Positions 11,719 through 24,597 of a DNA stretch of 64,000 nucleotides are shown here, piece by piece (positions within the stretch are counted from its first letter, which is position 1; every line of letters begins with the position of its first letter). The notes beneath the pieces are model-generated. The model was not told the origin of the DNA and made no database searches. It saw only the letters and a program-made list of their open reading frames with translations. The translations under genes and the position numbers were made by a program. This DNA is from Mya arenaria (taxonomy: Eukaryota; Mollusca; Bivalvia; Myida; Myidae), in NCBI RefSeq assembly GCF_026914265.1, contig NC_069124.1, positions 86,824,915-86,888,914 on the forward strand. Direction: 5' to 3'.

Positions 11719-14534
11719 ATGGCGCTAGCAACAGCGCCCGTTCTTCTGGCGATTGTACTCTGCTACTTACAAGGTAGGACTATTTTGACTGCCCCATTTT
11801 AGTGTTATTCGTTTTGTTGCATTATTTGCGTTCTCTGGTAGTGTTTAGTGTTTAGAACTATGTGTGTGAAAGATGAAAAATGTAATGTCCAGTTGTTGTT
11901 GTTTTTATAAAAGATGCTTTAAGCTACTTAAAAGTAGTGAGTGAACCAAGGAGAATCACAATAATTAGTTTATGCTCGTTTCTTTGTCCATGGAACACTT
12001 CAGCGCATTTTTATTTGTTTTTACACGTTTTCCACTTGATTTTCGTTCTGTCTTTCCATCAATATATATAATTTAATTTGTGTCTTTTAAACCAAGGCAA
12101 TATGTGTACGTTAAATAAATAATTTGGGTTGAAGTTGGACTTCTTTAATTATCACCATACGTTACATAAACAAATTCAGTGCTTAGTATTAGAGCCTAAT
12201 TTCATTCAATAAATACTGTTAGTTGCATGTCTTCAAAAATGTTTGTAAAAAACGGTATTTTTTTAACACTTACAATATGCTTACAAATAAATACCAAGAG
12301 AAACACTATGGATAAGGTGTTTTTGAAGTTTGTCAATCAATTTTTGTTCTTGTTGTTACGATACTATAATAACTTGTTAAGCGACATTGGACATTAATGA
12401 TAAAGAACATAGTGATTTTTTAATCGGTCTGTTTTAAGAAACTAAAGAGAGGACGTTTCTTAAATTAATATTATTTCTAGAAATAACTTCGTATATGTTG
12501 AAGTTCAAATTTAGCGATCTACAGAAAAGAGAGCAGACCGAGGTAGCCTGAACTGAGGAATTTATTTAGTGCGTTTTGGTGCATTCCTCTGAATCGATCT
12601 TCGCTTAAGTAATACACAGAAAATCCTTCATTGCCATTTGCCCTCTCAAAATTGCAAACACCAAGTATATATGCCACCTTTTACTGCATACACTACTTTA
12701 ACTACAGCAAAATAATCTATGAAATTATTTTGGTGCATTCGTCAAAATCGATATACGTAAAAGTCATGAACAGAAAACTTGAAAAATACTCCATTCTCAT
12801 TAGCTCACACAACCATGCAAACACCAAATTGTTGAAGCGCCAAGGCATTCCACTATAACGTTCAATAACCTAAGACCTAAATGCATTTGAAATACAATAT
12901 GAAACTATGGAACTATATAAAGAACATTTCGTGAATTAAATCATGTTTGATAAAATTAATATGCTGAAAAGTAAATATTTGAAATACACAGGTGTTGTTC
13001 AATGGGGGAAAACCTTATTGTAAAACCTTATATATATATATATTGTAGTAAGTATTTTGATAAGTAAATACTTGAAATACACAGGTGTTGCTGAATGGGA
13101 GAAACTCTGCCTTAAAAATTAAAATGCTATATATATTGTTACTTATTTGATATGTTTGCATTACGTAAATGGTGCAACTAAAAACTCATGAAACATATAT
13201 CAATACGATGTTACTTTAACCTTGCAGGAGCATGGTCGACAGAGCCGAAGATGTTTCCGGGTGCTATGCCTGGGATGGGTGTTGGAATGAATCCCATGGG
13301 AGGCAAAATTGCAGTGAAGAACGCTATCAGGACCAAAATACAGACGCTGTCTAAACAGCTAGCTAGTATGGAGAGAATGCACAGCCCAATGATTGGAAAC
13401 CCATTCATGAATAAGAAACCAATCATTCCACCCAAAAATCCTTTCTTTCCAAAGAAGCCGATCCTTCCAAAGAAGCCAATGATTCCACCCAAGAAGCCAA
13501 TGTTCCCAAAGAAGCCGATCTTTCCGAAGCAGCCAATGATTCCACCCAAAAAGCCAATGTTTCCTAAGAGACCGATCTTTCCGAAGAAGCCAATTATTCC
13601 ACCCAAGAAGCCAATGTTTCCAAAGAAGCCGATCTTTCCAAAGAAGCCTATAATCCCACCCAAAAAGCCAATGTTCCCAAAGAAGCCGATCTTTCCGAAG
13701 AAGCCAATTATTCCACCCAGGAAGCCAATGTTTCCTAAGAGGCCAATCTTCCCAAAGAAGCCTATAATCCCACCCAAAAAGCCAATGTTCCCAAAGAGGC
13801 CGATCTTTCCGAAAAAGCCAATTATTCCACCCAAGAAGCCAATGTTTCCTAAGAAGCCGATCTTCCCAAAGAAGCCAATTATTCCACCCAAGAAGCCAAT
13901 GTTTCCCAAGAAGCCGATCTTTCCCAAGAAGCCTATAATCCCACCCAAGAAGCCAATGTTCCCAAAGAGGCCGATCTTTCCAAAGAAGCCAATTATTCCA
14001 CCAAAGAAGCCAATGTTTCCAAAGAAGCCGATCTTTCCGAAGAAACCTATAATCCCACCCAAGAAGCCAATGTTTCCAAAGAGGCCGATCTTTCCAGGGA
14101 ACCCAATGATTCACCCTAAAAAGCCGATATTTCCACAGAAGAAACCGTTTATTCCCAAGAAGCCGTTTATACCACGAAAGAAACCTTTCATCCCAAAGAA
14201 GCCGTTTATGCCTCAAAAGAAGTCGTTCATTCCACCGAAACCGTTCATTCCACGAAAGAAACCATTCATTCCCATGAATCCGTTTATACCGCAAAAGAAA
14301 CAGATCATTCCCAACAAGCCTTTCATTCCTAAGAAAACATCGTTTATGCCGAAGAAACCATTTTTTCCAAATGGCCTTACTGGGACGGGTATTGTCGGAC
14401 AAAAAGGACCTATTTATAACTCAGGGATTAAGCCAAACAAATTCATGAAGCCTAAACAAATTATTGCCAAAAACCCATTTAAAGGAAAACCAAAGTTTAT
14501 GCCAAACAAAATTGGAGATTCAATATTTGGGTAA
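11719..14534 (+). CDS. gene B: secreted Lys/Pro-rich repeat protein, about 453 aa, paralogue of gene A
   Basis: Coding exon 1 is 11719-11773 (MALATAPVLLAIVLCYLQ, signal peptide), phase-1 donor 'gtagga'. Exon 2 is 13228-14534 after 'ttgcag'. The split codon is Gly, as in gene A. Order: GAWSTEP N-terminus, a Met/Gly-rich segment, a possibly helical segment (AVKNAIRTKIQTLSKQLASM), about 12 copies of a very regular 19-residue unit KPMFPKKPIFPKKPIIPPK, a PFIPKK block, and a tail ending GDSIFG. It is about 100 residues shorter than gene A, almost all in the repeat block. The 12-residue variant expanded in A is absent. An extracellular structural role is inferred from the signal peptide and composition. 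The frame continues open into the intron at 13188, but that start lacks a signal peptide and lies upstream of the acceptor. Confidence 0.85.
13410..14110 (+). repeat. coding minisatellite of gene B (57-bp units)
   Basis: About twelve 57-bp units encode the 19-residue motif. They differ mainly by Lys/Arg at one position and by synonymous changes (ccaatgtttcc against ccaatgttccc), which suggests homogenisation within the array. Confidence 0.85.
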
Positions 14535-14830
14535 TTGAATTTATACAGCTACACTTTACAACATTTGTACCATTAGTTTAGTTTTAGAGGATAGTATTGA
14601 ACTGTCGTCATTAAAGTTGATTTTGTTTGTTTGTAACGTTAACAGGACCATATGAGGATGATATGCTTTTGAAGGAACCGTATTCCTTTCAGAAATGCTC
14701 GACAACTTGTGTTATACACAGATGTCGGATTCTGTGATCATGCAGCTTGAAATAATGTCACGAAAAACCCTTAGGTAGCTCACACTTACACTTGTATTTC
14801 ATTGAATACGAAAAATGTTTTGCCAAATCA

Positions 14831-14903
14831 ATTAAAACATATTTGATTAAACAAATATGTTTCCGTATATTTTCTGTTTATTGACATTATATAGTTTAAT
14901 AAA
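14831..14903 (+). terminator. candidate polyadenylation signals of gene B
   Basis: ATTAAA lies at 14831-14836, near the position of the first gene A signal. AATAAA lies at 14898-14903, matching the second. Confidence 0.45.
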
Positions 14904-15401
14904 GTTGTGCTGAGAAAACACAGAGTTGTTTATCTTTAACGAATGTTTTGTAGAAGTTGAAAGTCTACATGTGTTGTATAAACATGCGGAATAGTTACTG
15001 TGCATTATAAAAAGGTCTTAATTATAATAGTTTTTAGAACCGTTCGGTGATTACTTGATGTTCAACCTAAACAATTTTCAAAATATAATTGCAACTCTGG
15101 TTTAGAGATATACCCCTATATTCATAGTTGGGTTATCTTCAGGAGTTATTTAAGTATGTTCTTGAATGCAAAGTTTTATTCAAAGTGTACATGACATTGT
15201 GCTTATTAATGATCGTAAGCAGTCATGGGTATGAACATTTAAGTTCCGATTTTCATAATTTAAAAGATGACCACCTGTTATGTTTGTAAATGCCATAGTC
15301 GATTGTTACTTTGTGTTATCGATGGTTAAAGGCCTGTAAATACACGTAAAGGTCACAATAGTCATACATACGTTTGCAATTAAAAGCTTATGTTGATAAA
15401 A

Positions 15402-15830
15402 AAACATGTTTTGTCAGTTTCAATTAACTACTAACGCCCGAAGTGGGTTGTTTTTAAGTTTGAAAGCCATAACTACCAGACATATTTGGAAATTACTAAG
15501 TTCAGCCGGAAACTAAACCCATCAGCATTCCCCTAATGTTTTAAGACTCTATGCAATGAAGTATTGGTGTGTTAAGCAACACAAGTCTTGTCAAATTTTG
15601 CTAACTCAATCACCATAACTCTACTTTTACTAAACGTAGCGGGAAACTAATTCCCAGGTACACAACCTCGTGACCTAAAACATGCCGCAAATGTTACTTG
15701 ACTGAATCAAGTTTTGATTGACACAAATCCAGAAATGCTATTTTCTTTAATCAACCGCCATAACCCTGGTTTTACTAAGTGCAGTGGGAAACGAAACCCC
15801 AGGTGCAAATTCATGACCTGAACAAGGATC
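15402..15830. repeat. degenerate modules of about 150 bp (second repeat family)
   Basis: Three diverged units share 'ccataact(c)tacttttacta', 'agcgggaaactaa' and 'cccaggt(a/g)ca..ctcgtgacct', at about 15,460, 15,610 and 15,760. This family differs from the 165-bp one. No genes. Confidence 0.5.
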
Positions 15831-16009
15831 ATTTTCAAGCAGCGAAGGGTCATTAATTAACGGTCGGGGTCAGTCCTTAACGTTAAAAATTGGTACGCCA
15901 TCATAGTCTGTTAACGATTTAATAGCATGATTCAATCAGAATTGAACTGATTATAAATGAACACGTTGAATAGTTTTTATAATCTCATCTTGTTAAGGGT
16001 TGTTAAAGC

Positions 16010-16125
16010 CCACACACACGCATGCGCACATTCATGCACGCACGCATACGTTCACCCGCGCACGCGCGCACACAACACACAAACGCACGCACGCACGCAC
16101 AATACGATATATATATATATATTTC
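16010..16125. repeat. compound CA/CG/GCAC and TA microsatellite
   Basis: Runs of 'cacacacg', 'cacgcacg' and 'cgcgcgca' are followed by '(ta)n' at about 16,109-16,122. Alternating purine-pyrimidine sequence can adopt Z-DNA. Confidence 0.85.
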
Positions 16126-16247
16126 AAATCGTTAACATGATGATATTTTAGTTTATGTTAATAATGTAGTAAAATGCTGTTAAATCTTGTTAATCAACGC
16201 ATTGTTTGGTGTCACGCTTACCGTTTTATTCTGTTTTCAAGACCTTA

Positions 16248-16447
16248 TCCCACACTCAAAGTCTCTGCTGTGTGTACAAGCAATTTCATGAAACATTTTA
16301 GCGGCACATTCAATGTCCATGATACAGAAGCCAACAATGCAACATTTTCCCACACTCAAAGTCTCTGCTGTGCGTACAAGCAATTTTATGAAACATATGT
16401 TAGAGATACATTCAATGCCCATGATACAGAAGCCATAGCAAATTGAA
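16248..16447. repeat. 100-bp tandem duplication
   Basis: Two units with a period of 100 bp: 'cacactcaaagtctctgctg' starts at 16251 and 16351, and 'catgatacagaagcca' closes both. They are well conserved with scattered substitutions. The open frames across them are incidental. Confidence 0.85.
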
Positions 16448-16543
16448 ATAGTTAGCAGGGGGCTTTGGGGGTAACCCTCCACGTGAAAATGGCCCGAAAT
16501 GGTGCATTTTTAGCGCATTTTTAAAGTGACATTGAACGATTTA

Positions 16544-16559
16544 GGGGGGGGGGGGGGGG
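16544..16559 (+). repeat. G16 homopolymer
   Basis: Sixteen consecutive G residues in AT-rich DNA. The exact length may be unreliable in an assembly. Confidence 0.8.
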
Positions 16560-17949
16560 TGCTTATTAATTTTCGGTACGGATGTTAGACGATTATCATT
16601 TTTTGGATTGTAAGTAATATTTGTTTAGTGAGATGTATTCCACAAGCTGAATTTACTATATTTTAGGTTAGTCTGTAGCCCTATTTTTGCAGATCTCTGC
16701 TGATACTAATAACAAAAAGTTTCTAATAAACAAGTAGTGCTGTTTGTTGTTGTGAATTTACTGTAGCTGATAAGAAAAAATCAAAGCACTTATCATCAAA
16801 GTCCCATGACTTGAAACAATGTTAATGACTATAATAAAAATATTACAATTCGGCAAATGAGATTGCTTCATCATTAAGAAAGGCTCTGATGAGAATAGAC
16901 GCCAAATTTAAGTCATTGTTTGGAATTACTTAGTGGGTTGTTAAGCGCCCGTCTTATGTGGAATTAGTTATTTAGTACAACAAGATAAACAATAACTCTA
17001 TCATATAGCTTAACAGAGTTTTATATACAAAACAAGACTCTCTTATGTTTCTAATCTGACATTTTAATTAACATAAACAATATTTCGATTAACGTCATGC
17101 TAAACGTTTTAATATAATACGTATTGAATAAGAAACAGATGTAGGGGTTAGACTAACTGATATTGCGCAAAAACGATGTCGGGAAGGTACAAAAATATTC
17201 AAAAAAATAAAACAAAAAATAAACATTTTTTTCTTCAGATTTTAAAAAAAGATGCACTTTTTCACGCGAAACTTGAGGTAATTTCCCCGCGAAAATTGAT
17301 GCATTTAGAATAAAATACTTAAGCAAAAAGAAAGTAACTTACATATCCGTAAACGTTTGCAAATGAGGTAAGTTTTATTAGGAGGTATTAAAGCAGTTAT
17401 TGTATTACCACCCTTTTGAAAAGAGCCCTAACAAGTGGTTCTCGGCTTATACTCGTTCCTTTTATTTTTACATAATTATTTATGTTTTATGCTTTATCGG
17501 GATGTTAAAGCAGTTATTATATAACCGTTCTTTTGTTACGGCAGTCAGTATTATTTTATAGTTCTCAGCAGCTAGCATCATGTGTAGCATGCTTTATGTG
17601 TTTTACTGTATGTTGTAGTGTTAATTTCCCCATAATGAAAATGTGCTCAAATTTATATTTCAAAGTATCTTATACATTTGTTTTTTGTTAGTTTAGTTTC
17701 TTTATCCAGCTGTATGCTTCGGGGACGATTAATTTGATGTTTGTTTGTGAACCTCTTTTTTATCAGCAATTTCATTTCCTATGATGCCTTTATGACATGG
17801 AATCCAGACAAATGTTATTGAAACTCCTAGATTATGAAGCAGCGTAGTATTATGAAGTATTTTCTGGAGGATTTTCTGATTATATCACAAAATGTTTTTA
17901 ATCAATTTAACCCTTTAAGCCTGACAGTAGTTTCATTTTTACTAAAATA

Positions 17950-18770
17950 GACAGTAAAACAAGAGCTGTCACAGAGACAGCGCGCTCGACTTTTCCACCT
18001 GTTTGAAGATTATGGATTTCAAAAAATTGGTGAAACGTTTAGGCGGTAATTTACATTTAATACATGGACAAAATAGTTAACTTTCTTGACTTATAAGAAG
18101 GGATGATAGTTCGAAACACTTGTCTAAAATTCATTGAAATACATGACGTATTTGCTGAGCTATTGCAGAAATGAGGTTACATGCAAAACCGGAATTTCTA
18201 AATCAAATTATAAAGGCCCATACTTTGCATTATATGCAAGATAGAGTTATCATACTTGATTTACTAAGTAGATGGGATAGTTCGAAACACATGATTAAAG
18301 TTTCATTGCAATACATGATGTTTTTGCTGAAATATTAACTTTAATGTTGTCTCATGTAAAACCTTATGGTCACACGTAAAACCTTATCCAGAATTTTAAG
18401 TCGAATAAAAAAGGTTATAAATTGCATTATATACAAAATAGAGTATCTTTGTAAGTAGGTCAAATGGTTGAGTATTGTGTATCAGTCTCAATGCCATATA
18501 TAAAGTAGCTGCTGAGGTATTAACCTATGTGTGCTAACATGCCAAACCTTTACCAAAATTTCTAAGTTGAATACTAAAGTTGAATACTAAGGGGAAATAA
18601 TTTGCATGATTTGCAAGATAGAGTTAACTTGATTAATTGAGTAGGTTGGATAGATGGAAACACACGTCTTATGTTTCAATGCAATACAAGCTGTATTTGC
18701 TGAAATATTGACTTAGATGCTGTTAGGTGCAAAACGTAAACCTGACTTTCAATTTCGAAGAAATGTTTTA
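17950..18770. repeat. degenerate repeat modules of about 180 bp (third family)
   Basis: It begins 'caagagctgtcacagagaca' (about 17,960). Units then share 'gttcgaaacac', 'ttcattg(a/c)aatacatgac', 'atttgctga(a/g)(a/c)tatt' and 'tgca(a/t)tatatgcaagataga'. About four diverged copies are visible. No coding content. Confidence 0.6.
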
Positions 18771-21340
18771 TTTTAATTATAAAATATCTAATAATTCACC
18801 TTGAATATTTCAATGAAAACATTTGCTTACTTCGGTAGAAAATGATTCATGATTTATGATTGTATGTTTTATCTGGCGGCACAATTGTAGTAAAATTACC
18901 ACGTTTTATTTTAGTCCATCTTTGTTTGTCGTGCGTGATAGCTGACGTTTAACAGAATATATAAATAAATTAAATTGAAATTAAAATATATCTGTCTTCT
19001 TTTGAGTTCCGAAGGTAATAATCGTTTGAGAAATTATTGTCTAAATGCAATTTCATATCTACGGTAAACTCGTGTCTTGTCTTTATAAGTTAGGGGAAGT
19101 TAGCCATGGATATTTTCATGAAATGATTATTTGATTTTGTTTCTTAGATATTAAGATTTGTGTCACAAGAAGCAGTCACTTTACTTAAATTCATTTGAAC
19201 AGGAAAAGGTTATTTTAAATGAAGGTTATTCTAATCGTGCAGTTACTGTTTTTGTAACTGTTGTTTTGTAATCATCTCTCTTATATATATCATATTATCT
19301 ATAAGATATAACTATTCACCTGAAATATTTTAAAGGTTATATTTGTTTTCCGATAGTAAATAATAGTGTATGAATTCAAACCTATTTAGATAGCCAAACA
19401 TGATAGAATCCCAAAGAACACGGTCGACAAGAATGAAAATTTTCAAATTACATGAATGTGAACATAACCCTTTTCGGCCGTAAGGCCATCTGAAATCACC
19501 CTGATTTCAATGAAAATCGCAGAAATTAACAGAAAATAATAGAAATAAGGTTGGTCATTGGTCATTATAAACTTAAACTAGAAATCCCATTTGTCATTGT
19601 AAAATTAGTCAAATGATATAAAGGAGTATCGGAAACGAGGTCTTTAGATCACTTACTGTTTAAAAGTTGAAGAATTCAATTGAAAGTAGCTCTTATGCGA
19701 GAGATTTTCCAGAAAAGTAGGACAGATCATCGTTCAAGGGAGAGCACAAAGAGTAAAACACCGAAAGTGGTATACGCATTGTTTTCGGACTTGATGGTTT
19801 TTGGTGTTAAACGGTCCTGTTTTGTTTTCCTCCCTCTAACCTATACGTGTGGCTGAAATATTTTAAACGATTCTTTCGAAAACTGACTCTGTATAGTTTA
19901 GCAGAAGCCGTGATGATCTTTTCTATCCATGCATGTCTAACAATATATAGTACGTAGTATGTTTGTTTTTTATCAAAATCAACAAACTTGTCAAATGTCG
20001 TATTTCATATACGATTTTCTTTCTTACAATTATTTAAATTATGTTAGAGGATGTGACATTTGAGATATATACTTGTAGGAATGGACATGTGTTGCGTTAT
20101 GACTTTCAAATATGTATTCTAAAAAGACAGGCTAGCGGTATGTCTGTGTGTGCTGCAAAAAAGCATGGCACAATTTACTTTTATTTTATAATGTAGGAAA
20201 ACGACACTATGTTCTGTTAGTTTAAATCAAATGCACTGGGCTCCTATGTATGTATCGCATTTATGGATTAAAATTTTGATTATAAACTTTACAAGACATA
20301 CGGGTTTACTAAGTCTTACTAAGTCTTGGTCATATTTAAAAACACAAAATATGATTTTGATTCCCCTAATGTGATAATGAAACAATTTGAGATGAATCAG
20401 TCAAACCAGCTGAATTGCTTAATCCGGTCACGTGACCAACGCGTAATATACGGTAACTCGCCGTTTATTTTCGAGGGTGGCATATCCTTGGTCTTCAATC
20501 TAACCTTGCTGGCGATCATTGGGATCAAATCGCATGGTCTATAAGGTAATACATTTGGTATCTTCAAAAAAGGATTTTAACACTGCTGTTAGTAAACATG
20601 TTAAATCCTACGGAAAGTATGGAGCTTAATGCCTTACTTTAAAAGGCTTATAATAGGAGCCTATGGCAACAACGTTAAGCTTTTAATAAAGGTTCTTAAA
20701 ACAGGAGGCAAGAAGAAAGAGAGAAAAGGTCATTGCTGTCCATTGTAGAAGGAAATCTGAAGGACAGTTAGAATTTACAGAATGAAGCTTAAAGTGCAAT
20801 CTAGTCTGATTAGTCATGAATTGAACGATAATAAATCACGAAAAAGAAAAAAGAGAACGACAATTCTTTATACTTTATACAAATTATTTCCAACCAGTAA
20901 GTTGGCATTTTAGCCAAGAGGAAAATTGCTACATTTTTCTAAATAAGCTAGCCGCGGTATGTTACAGGTGAACAAAAGGTTACAAGTCTGAGACAGATTG
21001 ATTTCTTTACTAATTGCTATTGTCCCTATTTTCCCAAAATTTCCCCAAAAAAGATCGTTCATCCTATAGAAGAGTAACTTTAGTTAATATAGCTGCCAAG
21101 ACATTGGTCCTTAGATATAGTCAATTTAATGCATACTAAGAGTGAGGTTTGTGCACATAAAATGTGTGGTACTGCGCTATGTCTGATTCTTTAAACAAAA
21201 TGGGTTATGGTAATATGTTAGTTGATATTGATATATATATTACAATTATATTCCTATTATAACCCAATCAGTAAGAAACCAATATGTTAACATCTCAGCC
21301 CAAAATGGAATACCATTGTAGATTCGAACCAGATTAACTT
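18770..21340. other. gene-poor AT-rich stretch
   Basis: I see no supportable gene. The 72-residue open frame at 20,326-20,544 has no domain or splice context. Short inverted and low-complexity tracts only. Confidence 0.4.
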
Positions 21341-21344
21341 TTAT

Positions 21345-21660
21345 TTGAAGAACATTTAACGTGTGTCAAAAATGACAACCATCGTAAAGTATTATCAAGA
21401 TTCAGACTATCATCTCATTCACTGAAAATAGAGACTGGTCGATATAAATTATTAATATCAGTAGAGAAAAATAGAAAATGTAAACTTTGTTCACAAAATC
21501 TTATTCAGTCTAAATATCATTTCATACTTTGTTGTACAGCCTATATTGAAAAATACATATTGAATTAAATATAATTGGCCAAATATGGCTAAATTTAAAT
21601 ATTTGATGACAGTATATAGAGAGATTTATTTTTACAGAACTTTATGAAATTGAGACAAAG
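21345..21660 (+). pseudogene. LINE C-terminal fragment (Cys/His end of ORF2)
   Basis: The plus-strand frame reads RKVLSRFRLSSHSLKIETGR, then KCKLCSQN with a downstream YHF.LCC. This is the conserved C-terminal segment of APE-type LINE ORF2 proteins, a 'FRLSSH.L.IE.GR' stretch followed by C-x2-C...H...C. A tail resembling W.K..KLM follows (about 21,570-21,650). It is interrupted by stops and has no upstream RT nearby, so it is a dead 5'-truncated copy, probably related to the minus-strand LINE at 56.5-59.9 kb. Confidence 0.65.
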
Positions 21661-22569
21661 ACAGTTAAAAGTTGAGCTTCTTTGGATGTAAAAATGGTTG
21701 TTGTATTTTCTTATTTACTAATAAGATATTGCTTTTGCAAACAGATTTGTTTTTGTCATAACGTAATTTCTATATCATTATACGTTTATGTCTTGGCCAA
21801 AAGTAGATAGTTTCTAAATCGCCAAAGGCAAACATGCCGATTCGCCAATAAACTCTGAATCTAATTGCCAATTGACAAGAACGGTGTGATCTTCGTCAAC
21901 TCACTGTTCACATTGCGGCTTTTTGACATCAGCTGTCAACCGCAGGTCAATGCTGATTATAACGTATGTCATTCAAATGTCTAACATACTTAAGGGCATT
22001 CATATTACTAAAACATAGTATTCATTCCGTGTATTGTTACCCGTGTCTTCAGTGTTTGATCATCAACTTATATATTGTTAAAAAGTGTATTATTTGTTCG
22101 TAGTGAATAATATTATTATCACACATATATAGTCGACAAATGCATTCATATTATATTCATGTAATCTGAATTATTAGCATTGTACTTGCTATTTACTGTG
22201 ACAATTGATAACGACGTGTTGGTGACAAACATCTGACAAATTTGATAACTCCACTATATAAAAATCTTATTTACATGTAAAGATACTCTACCTTTACTCC
22301 CACCATACCTATTATATGTTTTACACATATCGTATGCCATGTTTAATTTGTATAATTATGTGTTTGTATGACGCTGAGGTTGTAATGCTTCACTCAAAGA
22401 AATCTGTTCTGTTTTGATTCCGAAGGACACATATAAGGCTTCTGTTTTCAACATTACACATCAGATTTGAAAAAAGTTCAAATTATACAAGAAAATAATT
22501 GATGCATTGCTTCAAGTCGAAGCGATAAAAATAGAAGAAAAAATGAATGTAGATCACCAACTATAAATT

Positions 22570-22775
22570 GTTATTTACTTCATTGATAACATGTTAAGTA
22601 TACGTATGTTCGAAATAAATTATTGTTGATAATACTGTAACAATTGTATTTGAATAGTGAACACACTTTACTGTTATAAGTAAATTGAACGGGGGATAAA
22701 ATGCCTATTCGTTTTGAGGGAATACTTTGGATTTTATTTTTTGAATTACATTGGCAAAGCAAACAATTAAGCTTA
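22570..22775. repeat. local direct duplication, copy 1 (interrupted by transposon)
   Basis: Sequence from 'tacttcattgataacatgtt' to 'caaacaattaagctta' recurs at about 24,598-24,803. In this copy the 1.7-kb inverted-repeat element follows the TTA at 22,773-22,775. The rest of the unit resumes at 24,503. Confidence 0.75.
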
Positions 22776-24499
22776 GGCCAGAGTTTTTTTATATTTCGTT
22801 TTACGGGAGCGCCGTACCTAAATATTGCTAAACCCAAATAAGAAAAAGATTCAAATTCCTCACTTTATTTTTATTTTTTCCGCCGCCCGTTTCTTCGATC
22901 TCCGATAGAAAATAAAATTTAGTGTTATTTGACCTAATGCTAATTTCACAACAACAAAAAATATCGCGCACAATTCCCAAGATGGCGGAAGCCATGTTGG
23001 TCGTGCTTATGGTTCCAACTGAAATATGTTTCATTGTTTTGTGATATCACATGCATATTTTATGCCATGATGAAAACAAAACTTGAAACTTGCTTATTAT
23101 CATCATCTAAGCGCTTGTTAGGGAAATGGCCGCCTTTTACGAAATTTTAAAGTGGATTTAGTTTGAGGACTGACACTGTTGTTCATATAATCAGTGCGTT
23201 TGTCATTTTGTGATATTTCGGAACGGAATTGTATTTTCTTTATACCAAAGGATAAAATCACTTAAATATTTCTGTGTGTAGACCTGTTTACACGGGGATA
23301 GTGATACACTGAGAATTGGAATTTGCTGTACAGTTTCCGACTACAGTCGTACAGAAAAAGATGCATAGAATGTGGATTTGGCTTGTTTGTCTAAAGGCAA
23401 TAAAGTTATACATGTACCAACATATCGCATACCATTTTAATGGGCATTGGCTCCTCTTTTCATGTCACCCATTTTAAAATGGATTGTTTGTATGTTGATT
23501 AAGAAACTAAAAAATGACTCTACTGTGAAATCTGGTAAGTTTTGAGTTACATGCCTCGTTTTTTTTCTTGTATATCAAAGACATTTAATTTCTTTAGATG
23601 TGTTGTTTATCTCAATATATGTATCCAAAATGATATTAATCAACATTTTAGACACAAACAATGTGCCAGATGCCTTATGTTTTGCCAGTGCAGTTCCAGT
23701 GACTATAAAAAGCATTACAAAAGTATATATGCTCGTATTAAAATCATGCATATATAATAATTTATGTGTAATTTTACTAATTTTCATTTAAAAGTGCAGT
23801 GTTAAATACTGTGGAGTTACAGTTGAAGAATATATTTACATTGGTGTGAACCAGTTGAATTGTGGCGTTTAGGGAGTAAAATGAATATCCAAAATTAATG
23901 TTAAAAAAAGTTCCTTAAACATGCATTATGCACCAGTCAATTGTAACCACGGGTCCCAGGTCTGGGGGTATAAAGGGGATAACGAGAGAAATGGGCCGTG
24001 TATTTACCTTCCAGGTGGCCCCGTAGTGCTGAGTGAATGCATTGGTTTTGTTTTTGCGCCGAAAATAGTGGGGAATGGGCATTACCTCAGGTTGCAGGGA
24101 TTTGACCAGTAGTTTGTTTCCGCAGGGTGGGGTTTTACCAAGGATTGGCTGGACTGAAAGTCAAAGTCCCCGCTATTCTCCAGACCTGGGTGGTGGGCTG
24201 GTTACAATTGACTGGTGCATTATTGTGGCTACTTGTGAAAATGACATCTTGTTTTGACTTTATTATACAGATCTATTATACAACAGGCAGTATGGAGTGA
24301 GAAACAAGTGTGCACAACTTCAAAATATTCATTCTTTAAATGTTTCAGAAAAAAAGAAAAATATACGAAAAATCCATCTTATTTTTATTATTTTTTCTTG
24401 ACGCTCATTTTTCGACATCTTTTTCTTTATTTTATTCCCTCCTCCTGGCGCTTATTTTTGAAAAATTTCCCGTAAAACGAAAAATAAAAAGCTCTGGCC
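22776..24499. mobile_element. 1.7-kb inverted-repeat DNA transposon with TTA target duplication
   Basis: The left end starts 'ggccagag', the right end finishes 'ctctggcc'. About 31 bp of each end are inverted copies (both contain 'tttcgttttacggg'), and A/T-rich subterminal regions with 'gcgcc' words follow on both sides. TTA flanks both ends (22,773-22,775 and 24,500-24,502). The second copy of the local duplication has the unoccupied site 'aattaagcttaatgtta', confirming insertion and the 3-bp duplication. A TTA/TAA target is typical of PIF/Harbinger elements, so that superfamily is my best guess. I recognise no transposase, so it is probably non-autonomous. Confidence 0.75.
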
Positions 24500-24597
24500 T
24501 TAATGTCAAAACCCTTTGAGTCGGGCTTGTCAAGGGAGATTACTGCGTAGCAGATTGAGAAACATAGCGGAAAGAGTTATAGTACCGTGTAAGATAA

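Larger units (their letters stand above)
8990..15401. repeat. tandem segmental duplication, unit 2 (contains gene B)
   Basis: This is the second head-to-tail copy of the segment at 860-8,019. It includes repeat modules (9,000-10,460), the conserved promoter, gene B and the downstream flank. Homology stops abruptly near 15,401, after 'cttatgttgataaaa'. Confidence 0.8.

Noticed and set aside
22776-24499. piggyBac element (TTAA target)
   Set aside because: The left flank is TTA followed by G, and the empty site needs only a 3-bp TTA duplication. The termini also do not look piggyBac-like.
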